Shown: piece after piece, positions 51,463 to 58,487 of the stretch
Layout of the letters: each line of letters begins with the position of its first letter
Numbering within the stretch: the stretch's first letter is position 1
From: CAYLRU01 sp964386565
Lineage (GTDB): Bacteria > Desulfobacterota > Desulfobacteria > Desulfobacterales > UBA5616
Assembly (NCBI GenBank): GCA_964386565.1
Contig: CAYLRU010000003.1
Span: 62,001 to 126,000 of the forward strand
Direction of reading: 5' to 3'
Length of the DNA stretch: 64,000 nt
Notes under the pieces: model-generated
The model's database searches: none
What the model was told of the DNA's origin: nothing
Seen by the model: only the letters and a program-made list of their open reading frames with translations
Position numbers and translations under genes: made by a program

Positions 51463-53016
51463 CTATCCATGGTTTGCCGTGACAACGGCCCAATCGGGGA
51501 AAACGCCGGTGTCAATGGAGAATACGGTGGTTCCGAAAAAGTAGAACAGAATGGAGATGACAACGGCCCCGATGATATTGATCAATATACCGGCCCGGGC
51601 CATTTCTGCGATGGTGATCCTCCCGCTGCCGAAAACGATGGCATTGGGTGGGGTGGCCACGGGCATCATAAAGGCACAGGAGGCCGAAATCGTTGCCGGT
51701 ATCATTAACAGCAGGGGATTGGTGTTCATGGCTACGGCAACCGATGCCAGAATCGGCAGGATCATTTCCGTGGTGGCGGTATTGGATGTCAGTTCTGTTA
51801 GAAATGTGATGCCGAAACAGATAAAAATGATCATCGCAAACGGGTGAACACCGGCGAGTCCGGCAAATTTCTCACCGATGAGCACGCTCAGACCGGTAAC
51901 CTGGAATCCTTTTGCCAATGCAAATCCGCCGCCGAAAAGAAGCACGATCCCCCACGGCAGTTTTTTAACGACCTCGGCATCCATAATGGCGGGCGTCCCG
52001 GCATCCCTGCTTCGACTGGGAATCAAAAACAGGGTCATGGCCATGAAAACGGCCACGGTACCATCATCGATGAGTTCGGGATAGGGCAAGAGGCCGGACC
52101 ACCCGGGAATGGCGAGCAGACCCAGGTTTAGGGTTTTGCGAAAGACCCACAAAAAAGCGGTAATGGAAAAAACCGCAAGAACCGCTTTTTCCTCGAAGCT
52201 CATAGACCCCAGTTGCGCATACTCCCGGTCCACGATGGACCTGTCCACGGTTATGGTTTCGGGAACGCGATAGAATACTTTCGTTATCAGCAGCCATACC
52301 ACGATCAGCATCACCACGGACAACGGCAGTCCCATGATGATCCATGTACCGAAGGTAATGGGTGCTGCGCCGGGAAACGTGATTTCGAAAATCCGGGAAA
52401 AGGAGAGATTGGGCGGTGTTCCCACCAGCGTGGCAATCCCTCCCAGGGAACAGGCATAGGCGATGCCGAGCATAAGACCCACGGTAAATGCGTGCGTATC
52501 GCGGAAGTGAAATTTTTCCTCCATCTGGTAGACGATGGCCATGCCGATGGGCACCATCATAATGGCCGTCGCCGTATTGGAGATCCACATGGACAAAAAT
52601 GCCGCAGCTGCCATGAATCCCAATACGATCCTTGCCGGGCCACCGCCGATCAGCCGGATGATAAACAAAGCGATCCGCCTGTGGAGGTTCCATTTTTCCA
52701 TGGTCAGGGCTATCATGAATCCGCCCAGAAAAAGAAAAATCGTGCTGTTGAAATAGATCGGCGCGGTTGCGGTTCCTTTTAATATTCCCAACACCGGGTA
52801 AAGAACCATGGGCAGCAGTGCCGTGGCATAAAGGGGAATGGCGTCCGTAATCCACCAGGCCGCCATCAGCGCAGCCACGGCGATCATGGGAACGGCTTTC
52901 GGGTGTCCGGGGTCCGGGTCGAAGAAAAGCAGGACCGCAAAAAACAAGACCGGTCCAAGAACAAGACCGATTTTTTGTACTGTGCTTTTCCCGGAACCGG
53001 CGTTTTCGATATGCAT
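51463..53016 (-). CDS. DASS/SLC13 family sodium-coupled anion transporter
   Basis: 517 residues with about 12-14 membrane helices. Family motifs include S-N-T-A-T-A-I-M-M-V-P-I near residue 150, the matching S-N-T-A-T-T-E-M-I-L-P near residue 410 (the two substrate/sodium clamp loops), and G-T-P-P-N. It imports dicarboxylates, citrate or sulfate with sodium. A sulfate reducer might use it for either; the sequence does not decide. A taggagat site precedes the ATG. It is convergent with the TIGR04076 gene, with three bases between the stops. Confidence 0.9.
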   Translation of the reverse strand: MHIENAGSGKSTVQKIGLVLGPVLFFAVLLFFDPDPGHPKAVPMIAVAALMAAWWITDAIPLYATALLPMVLYPVLGILKGTATAPIYFNSTIFLFLGGFMIALTMEKWNLHRRIALFIIRLIGGGPARIVLGFMAAAAFLSMWISNTATAIMMVPIGMAIVYQMEEKFHFRDTHAFTVGLMLGIAYACSLGGIATLVGTPPNLSFSRIFEITFPGAAPITFGTWIIMGLPLSVVMLIVVWLLITKVFYRVPETITVDRSIVDREYAQLGSMSFEEKAVLAVFSITAFLWVFRKTLNLGLLAIPGWSGLLPYPELIDDGTVAVFMAMTLFLIPSRSRDAGTPAIMDAEVVKKLPWGIVLLFGGGFALAKGFQVTGLSVLIGEKFAGLAGVHPFAMIIFICFGITFLTELTSNTATTEMILPILASVAVAMNTNPLLLMIPATISASCAFMMPVATPPNAIVFGSGRITIAEMARAGILINIIGAVVISILFYFFGTTVFSIDTGVFPDWAVVTANHG

Positions 53017-53095
53017 GAATTATCTCCTATTGAAGTAAACGGGGTCAAACCCTGGTTTGTGATTATTGCCTGACAAATTGAACCCGTGACAATGA

Positions 53096-53239
53096 AAACG
53101 GCAAGCATATTCTCCGCACACAAAAGGGATCATCTTGAAAGTAAAAAGCAAACTCTTTGATCCGGATGTGGTTGACGCGTTTCCGGAGATCGAATCCAAC
53201 GTCAAGAAAATTGCGGATCGGTTCAGGGATAAAGAATAG
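53096..53239 (+). pseudogene. Remnant of an HD-GYP response-regulator C-terminus
   Basis: A 47-codon open stretch without a proper start, ending at a stop at 53239. The readable end (K-L-F-D-P-D-V-V-D-A-F-P-E-I-E, then I-A-D-R-F-R-D-K-E) is the typical tail of HD-GYP proteins, where the segment F-D-P-D-V-V-x-A-F follows the GYP core. The intact HD-GYP gene at 57237 has the same motif (H-F-D-P-D-V-V-D-V-F). Nothing of the HD core remains upstream, so this looks like the last piece of a lost gene. Confidence 0.5.
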
Positions 53240-53244
53240 AGCTG

Positions 53245-54027
53245 TCAGGACGCATAATCTTTGGAGATCTTCTCGGCGATTTCCAGGTCCTGTATATCCC
53301 TGTAAGCGATGATGACCTCATCGAATTTTGCTCTGTTTATCGCGTTGACGATTTCCACCAGTTCTTCAAGAGACCCGGCCTTTTGAGGGAAAAAAGCCTC
53401 TTTTGAAACCGAAAAAGGAATAAGTGCCGCGGTCGGCAGGAACCGTCCGGCCATGATGCGGTGCTTAATTTCAGCAGTCTGTTCACTCCAAATGGTGGCG
53501 ACGCCGTCGGCTGCGCGCATGGCCGTTTCCCAGCTGTCAGGACTCATGGCTGCAAGGAAGATGGGAACCCTCTCCTTCGGTGGAAGCGTCCTCAGACGGA
53601 TACCGTCGATATGAAAGAATTTCCCTTTAAATTCCACTCGTTCACCCGCAATCAGGCCGCGTAGAATGGTAATGCATTCTTCCACGGCCGATGGGAGAGG
53701 GGTTATACCGGCTTTCTCCAAAAGACGGCCGATACCTTTGCCGATGGAAAGGGCCAGGCGCCCGCCGCTTACCGTCTGCAGGGTGGCAGCCATTTGTGCC
53801 ATCACCATTGGATGCCGGGTGTAGGGGTTGGTCACACCCAGCCCGATCCTGAGGGATTTTGTGTGGTGTACCACGATATCCGCCGCAAGCCAAGCGTCCC
53901 ATTGAGATACCAGCGTGTCCGGAATCCATGCCCTGTAGAAGCCCATGGATTCTATGGCAGCTGCATGAATCTGGATTTCCGTTAGGGGGCAGACGTGGGA
54001 TAATTCCACGCTGATTTTCATTCCCAT
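53245..54027 (-). CDS. LLM-class flavin-dependent oxidoreductase (F420/FMN-type)
   Basis: 260 residues, shorter than the usual 310-340. The TIM-barrel marks are present: A-I-E-S-M-G-F-Y-R-A-W-I-P-D near residue 25, G-L-G-V-T-N-P-Y-T-R-H-P, and G-G-R-L-A-L-S-I-G-K-G near residue 92. The final part is compact, with a truncated insertion region. It probably uses FMN or a deazaflavin. A caggaggtc site precedes the ATG. No neighbour explains its role. Confidence 0.82.
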   Translation of the reverse strand: MGMKISVELSHVCPLTEIQIHAAAIESMGFYRAWIPDTLVSQWDAWLAADIVVHHTKSLRIGLGVTNPYTRHPMVMAQMAATLQTVSGGRLALSIGKGIGRLLEKAGITPLPSAVEECITILRGLIAGERVEFKGKFFHIDGIRLRTLPPKERVPIFLAAMSPDSWETAMRAADGVATIWSEQTAEIKHRIMAGRFLPTAALIPFSVSKEAFFPQKAGSLEELVEIVNAINRAKFDEVIIAYRDIQDLEIAEKISKDYAS

Positions 54028-54510
54028 CTAAATGACCTCCTGACCCTGATAACCAGGGAAGTACCCCGCAAACGCGGTGACACGGCCGGTTTTATGGAAA
54101 AAATATCAGTTGAAACCTGTTTTTCTTTCCCTTCAAGCGCTCCGCTTGTTCATTAAAGGTATCTGGCTGCTGATCGTACGGGTTGTGCCCCTATTTTCCG
54201 GTAACTATGACGAAAAACAGGCCGGGTGTCAAGTGACAGACAGCAAAAGCTGACGTACCTCTCTGTTTGCCATTTGAACCACAACAGATAGCGTATTGCC
54301 CGTCTCGTCTCGGCAGGACTGCGGAAACTTTAATATAGTGCTCTTAAAATAAGAAAATGTCCTTGGGTTCCTGTAGATCCTGTTTAACAAATTGTTTAAG
54401 CTGAAAAAACGCTTATCGGCACTAAAAAAATTGACATTAACTGCCGGGTCTTGATAAGGTGTTGCATACCCAAATCATTATGCACATCTTAAAGTCTGTT
54501 TTATGATGCC
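54028..54510. other. Divergent intergenic region, no gene seen
   Basis: 483 bases between the divergent LLM and mscS genes. There is a 6-bp hairpin (CAAGCG-CTC-CGCTTG, 54134-54148) without a T-run. A TTGACA (54431-54436) with a TGATAA-like hexamer 15 bases later may be part of the mscS promoter. No ORF with a ribosome site and no repeat were found. Confidence 0.4.
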
Positions 54511-55650
54511 ATGGAACTGTTAGAAAAATTTTGGCAGATCGTTATCGAGGTATGGAAGCAGGGTCTTTGGGGAATCGATATCGGTAGAATTTTAACGGCG
54601 GTATTGATTTTTTTGGGCTTTCTGCTTTTCCGGAGAGTATTCGTCAGCCTGATTATAAACCGTTTAGGCGTATTGACAAAAAAAACCCAAACCCCTTTAG
54701 ACGATGACGCTCTGGAAATTCTGAAGAAACCGGTGAGTTTTATTCCCGTTGTACTGGGGTTGTTTTTTGCCTTTGAATATCTTCCCCTGACCGGCGTGTT
54801 TGAATTGTTCGCGGACCGGTTGGTGCGGTCCTTTATCGTGTTTATTATATTCTGGAGTTTCGTAAATTTAATACAGCCGCTGTCTTCTCTCTTTCAAAAG
54901 CTTGAGGAAATCTTTACGGTCGCCATGATCGAGTGGTTGATAAAAGCCATAAAGATTACTTTCATATTCATCGGCACAGCAACCATTCTGGAAATTTGGG
55001 GCATAAAAATCGGACCCATCATCGCCGGATTGGGGCTGCTTGGTGTTGCCGTTGCCCTGGGGGCCCAGGATCTTTTCAAAAACTTGATCTCCGGTATTCT
55101 AATCATTGCGGAAAGGCGCTTCAATCCCGGAGACTGGGTCAAGGTCGAGGGGGTCGTGGAGGGAACGGTGGAATCCATTGGTTTTCGTTCCACACTGGTG
55201 CGTCGTTTTGATAAAGCACCGGTGTATGTCCCGAATGCGAAATTGTCAGACACCTCGGTTATCAATTTCAGCTCGATGACGCATCGAAGAATATACTGGA
55301 TCATCGGGGTCGAATACCGGACTAAAATTCAGCAGCTTCGAGAGATTCGGGACAATATTGAAAGATATATTTTTGAATCCGGGGTGTTTGCCCTGCCACC
55401 GGAAGTGCCTACATTCGTCCGCATTGATCGGTTCAATGATTCATCCATCGATATCATGGTCTATTGTTTCACCAAAACCATCGTATGGGGGGAATGGCTT
55501 GAAATTAAAGAGCGTCTGGCTTATAAAATCAAGGAAATCGTGGAGCAGGCCGGAACGTCTTTTGCATTCCCCAGCCAATCCATTTACGTTGAGTCCATAT
55601 GCGATGATCCGGCCGAGGTGTTCATCTCCCCCCCCCAAAAACCGGACTAG
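54511..55650 (+). CDS. Small-conductance mechanosensitive channel (MscS family)
   Basis: 379 residues. Four to five membrane helices precede the pore helix (about residues 165-195, G-L-G-L-L-G-V-A-V-A-L-G-A-Q-D), the MscS TM3 with its Gly/Ala packing. A beta domain (G-D-W-V-K-V-E-G-V-V-E-G-T-V-E-S-I-G) follows, then the alpha-beta C-terminal vestibule. It opens on membrane tension to release solutes after hypo-osmotic shock. The first ATG lacks a clear Shine-Dalgarno. Monocistronic, convergent with the cyclase gene. Confidence 0.92.
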   Translation: MELLEKFWQIVIEVWKQGLWGIDIGRILTAVLIFLGFLLFRRVFVSLIINRLGVLTKKTQTPLDDDALEILKKPVSFIPVVLGLFFAFEYLPLTGVFELFADRLVRSFIVFIIFWSFVNLIQPLSSLFQKLEEIFTVAMIEWLIKAIKITFIFIGTATILEIWGIKIGPIIAGLGLLGVAVALGAQDLFKNLISGILIIAERRFNPGDWVKVEGVVEGTVESIGFRSTLVRRFDKAPVYVPNAKLSDTSVINFSSMTHRRIYWIIGVEYRTKIQQLREIRDNIERYIFESGVFALPPEVPTFVRIDRFNDSSIDIMVYCFTKTIVWGEWLEIKERLAYKIKEIVEQAGTSFAFPSQSIYVESICDDPAEVFISPPQKPD

Positions 55651-55756
55651 CTGCCGGTCCGGGAAGAAGCTGGGTCAAACTTTGAATTGTGATTTAAGCA
55701 CTAGGCTGAATTTGCCCCGAAAAATGGGCACAAAGGTAAGCCTCAGTTCTTCCGCA

Positions 55757-56827
55757 TCACCTTAACACATTGTAACATACAATCGGATCCGTTTTGTTTT
55801 TGCCGGATATTTCCCCCCTTTTTTCAGCACGGAACCGGCCTTGGACCTGGCAATATGTCTGTTCTCCGATAATTATTTCACCTCCTTTTGCCATCTGCTG
55901 CAATCTCCCGGCAACGTTTACGGTATTCCCGATAACCGTATAGTCCATTCTATTCTCAGAGCCTACGTTCCCTACAATCGTGCTGCCTGTATTGATCCCG
56001 ATACCTATCTCGAATGTCTCTTTCTCTTGTTCCCTTCTTACGTTCATCAGATCTTCGGTGGCATCTTGCATTTCTATAGCCGCTTTTATGGCATCGTGAG
56101 GGGCACTGTCACCAGGAGAAATAAGCCCGAATACCGCCATAAGCTGATCTCCGACAAATTTGTCCAATATGCCATTATTTCTAAAAATGATATCCACCAT
56201 GGCGCCGAAAAATTGATTAAGCATAGAGATCACATCTTCAACCGCCATCCTTTCAGCAATAGCGGTAAAAGACCTGATGTCGGCAAAAAGAATTGTTACT
56301 TCTTTTCTTTCATTCTCAAAGAGTACTCCATCCTTTGAATCAATCAGCTTTTTCAACAGGTTCTCTCCCACATACCGGCTCAACCTGTTTCTTAATTCTT
56401 CTTCTTTTTTCGTCTTCTTATAGGATAGAGAAAGATCTCTAGCGTACGCCATAAGCTGTATAGAATACTCCTTAATTCCCCTGTCAGCCTCCTTTAATTT
56501 TTTTAGCATGGAGTTAAAATTGCCGGCTATATCTTTCAACTCCTGGTCAGCCTCGATCCGGATGGGCTCGCTCTTTTCCCCGGATTCAATAATTCCGGTC
56601 TCTCTGGACAGGTTAACGAGCTGCTCGGCAGACTTTCTGATGAGAAAAAAACCTATCAGAATGGAAAAGAGTGCTAATGCGGAAAAGAGGATAATCATAT
56701 CTGTCAAATCCACCTTTTCATAGACAAACAGATAGATGGTCAGGAGAAAAGGAATGATCCCCAATAATAGTAAAACAACCCGTGACTTTCTATAGAAACT
56801 GTTTGATTTATGATATTTCGATTCCAT
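55757..56827 (-). CDS. Membrane class III adenylate/guanylate cyclase with HAMP
   Basis: 356 residues. Two N-terminal helices (about 15-34 and 43-62) are followed directly by a HAMP domain (about 64-115) and a helical linker. A CHD cyclase domain (about 175-355) has V-T-I-L-F-A-D-I-R-S-F (first metal Asp), the L-D-K-F-V-G-D-Q-L-M-A-V-F-G segment with the second Asp and adenine-type Lys, and D-Y-T-V-I-G-N-T-V-N-V-A-G-R-L. It lacks a periplasmic sensor domain because the helices are close together. It is the last gene of the signalling operon; Lys and Asp at the base-recognising sites suggest cAMP. Confidence 0.9.
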   Translation of the reverse strand: MESKYHKSNSFYRKSRVVLLLLGIIPFLLTIYLFVYEKVDLTDMIILFSALALFSILIGFFLIRKSAEQLVNLSRETGIIESGEKSEPIRIEADQELKDIAGNFNSMLKKLKEADRGIKEYSIQLMAYARDLSLSYKKTKKEEELRNRLSRYVGENLLKKLIDSKDGVLFENERKEVTILFADIRSFTAIAERMAVEDVISMLNQFFGAMVDIIFRNNGILDKFVGDQLMAVFGLISPGDSAPHDAIKAAIEMQDATEDLMNVRREQEKETFEIGIGINTGSTIVGNVGSENRMDYTVIGNTVNVAGRLQQMAKGGEIIIGEQTYCQVQGRFRAEKRGEISGKNKTDPIVCYNVLR

Positions 56828-56858
56828 CGTCCATAATATTAAATATTTTCCATGGGAA

Positions 56859-57236
56859 TTATCTGCGATCCCCCTGTATTTTCATGTCAACTCTTTCAAA
56901 ATATAACGGGGCTTCAAGTTTAACGGCCAGCCCAATTTCCCGATTCTTTTTACCAATACCTGAATTACTCGATGGATCTATCCGTACGACAGTGGCCTTT
57001 CCGTTCATATAGGCTTTCACGTCACCTGTTCCGGGCAAATAAATGGTCATTTCCAGTAATTGGCCCAGAAAATACTTGTCGGTTTGTTTGGTTATGAATT
57101 TGGCACCTCCTCCGGAGATATTCTGCAACACAGTATTTTCATTGAATCTTTTTCCTTCATTGTCCGCGGCAGACACTTCCAGTACGAATTCCAACATAAA
57201 ACGATCAAAACTTCTTCTATCTGATTTACTGTTCAT
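56859..57236 (-). CDS. PilZ domain protein
   Basis: 125 residues. The c-di-GMP binding pattern is present: R-R-S-F-D-R near the N-terminus (RxxxR motif, residues 7-12) and the downstream N-I-S-G-G-G-A-K (D/NxSxxG motif, near 39). It is a single PilZ domain that should read out c-di-GMP, fitting its place directly between an HD-GYP phosphodiesterase gene and a cyclase. The start touches the stop of the HD-GYP gene. Confidence 0.85.
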   Translation of the reverse strand: MNSKSDRRSFDRFMLEFVLEVSAADNEGKRFNENTVLQNISGGGAKFITKQTDKYFLGQLLEMTIYLPGTGDVKAYMNGKATVVRIDPSSNSGIGKKNREIGLAVKLEAPLYFERVDMKIQGDRR

Positions 57237-58049
57237 TTAAACATCTTCCGCTGCATCCACTTCTGTTTTGATTTTTAAAATTTCATCCATATTCTCAAAA
57301 AAGACATCCACTACATCAGGATCAAAATGCTGTCCGCGTTCTTTCTTGATGATATCGAGCGCAAATTCTACGGGAAAGGGCCTTTTGTAAGGGCGTTTGG
57401 AAGTAAGTGCATCAAAAACATCCACCAAGCCGACAATCCTGGCTGCCAGGGGAATAGTATCACCGGAAAGTCCCCGCGGATATCCCTTACCATTCCATTT
57501 TTCGTGATGAAAAAGGGCGATCTTTCCGGCAGTTTGTAAGATCTCGGATTTGGAACCTGCCAGGATTNNNNNNNNNNTTTTTGCGCCTATTGTGGTGTGG
57601 GTTTTTATGATATCGAATTCTTCGTCTGTCAATTTGCCCGGCTTTATCAAAATACTGTCAGGAATGCCGATTTTCCCCACATCATGCATGGGAGCGGCAT
57701 AGCGTATATTTTGAACTTCCTTGGCCGATAGGCCGAGTTTTTCAGCAATCAAGGCGCTGTACCGACTCATTCGCTTGATATGGTCTCCGGTATCTTCATC
57801 TTTGTATTCGGCAGCTAATACAAGTCGGTGAATGGTGCCCAGGTATGCCTTGTGCAGTTCTTGATGGGCGGTTTTCAGCTCCAAAACGGATCTGTTCAGG
57901 TCATCGGCATACCTCCTAAGCTGCTGGGAGGCGGCTTCAATTTCTTTTCTTTTTCCCTTTTCAGACTTGTAGACTTCGGCAAGGTCTTTCGCATATTTTA
58001 TTAGTTGATCAACATTCAAAGAACCGGCAGAGAAGTTATCCGTGTCCAT
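57237..58049 (-). CDS. HD-GYP c-di-GMP phosphodiesterase with N-terminal coiled coil (assembly gap inside)
   Basis: About 266 residues once the gap is closed (270 as printed). A helical coiled coil occupies about 10-65. The HD-GYP domain follows with H-D-V-G-K-I-G-I-P-D, H-T-T-I-G-A, H-H-E-K-W-N-G-K-G-Y-P and F-D-P-D-V-V-D. It hydrolyses c-di-GMP. There is no receiver domain; input may come through the coiled coil or from the adjacent receiver proteins. The printed sequence has ten N, but the flanks join to a continuous domain (K-I-L) if two duplicated T are merged. Confidence 0.9.
   Translation of the reverse strand: MDTDNFSAGSLNVDQLIKYAKDLAEVYKSEKGKRKEIEAASQQLRRYADDLNRSVLELKTAHQELHKAYLGTIHRLVLAAEYKDEDTGDHIKRMSRYSALIAEKLGLSAKEVQNIRYAAPMHDVGKIGIPDSILIKPGKLTDEEFDIIKTHTTIGAKXXXXILAGSKSEILQTAGKIALFHHEKWNGKGYPRGLSGDTIPLAARIVGLVDVFDALTSKRPYKRPFPVEFALDIIKKERGQHFDPDVVDVFFENMDEILKIKTEVDAAEDV
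57568..57577. other. Ten-N assembly gap
   Basis: The run of N lies in the HD-GYP gene. Left flank ends in ccaggatt and right flank begins with tttttgcgcc. If the two overlap by two T, the frame gives G-A-K-I-L, the conserved sequence at that place in HD-GYP domains, so the true gap is probably zero or slightly negative. The N run plus two duplicated bases equals twelve, which is why the frame is kept. Confidence 0.85.
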
Positions 58050-58087
58050 GAAAAATTTCCTTTTCCCCTGAATTCCTGATAACGGCC

Positions 58088-58453
58088 TTACCCCAAAACC
58101 TCTTCCACCTTCTTTATCAATTCCAGAGGACTGAAGGGCTTGGTAAAATAGTCGACCGCGCCCGCTTTAAATCCCTCTTCCTTGTCGGCCTCCTGGCTTT
58201 TGGAAGTCAGCATAATTATGGTGCAATCTTTGGTTTCAGGATCGTTTTTCAGAATGCGGGTCGCTTCAAGCCCATCTATATCCCCGGGCATCATGATATC
58301 CATGATGATCAGGTCGGGTTTTTCCATCCTCACGATCTCAATGGCCTCTTCCCCGCTTTTAGCCTGGAGAACTTGGTAATCCCTCACCCTGATGGTTATC
58401 TCCACCAGTCTTCTAACCTCTGCCTGGTCATCCACAATGAGAATTTTTTTCAT
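58088..58453 (-). CDS. Single-domain response regulator (receiver)
   Basis: 121 residues from the ATG at 58453, with agggg upstream; the longer ORF start overlaps the kinase gene end. The receiver fold has K-I-L-I-V-D-D, phosphoacceptor Asp in L-I-I-M-D-I-M-M-P, Thr in M-L-T-S-K and Lys in F-T-K-P-F. It has no output domain, like CheY. It lies 34 bases downstream of the PAS kinase/receiver gene and upstream of HD-GYP, so it may link the kinase to c-di-GMP breakdown. Confidence 0.9.
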   Translation of the reverse strand: MKKILIVDDQAEVRRLVEITIRVRDYQVLQAKSGEEAIEIVRMEKPDLIIMDIMMPGDIDGLEATRILKNDPETKDCTIIMLTSKSQEADKEEGFKAGAVDYFTKPFSPLELIKKVEEVLG

Positions 58454-58487
58454 ACGATCTACCCCTTTTTTATTTCGGATTCCGCAA

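Noticed and set aside
52064..52855. 263-codon minus-strand ORF inside the DASS transporter
   Set aside because: A different frame of the same strand as the transporter; hydrophobic helices and clamp motifs belong to the transporter frame.
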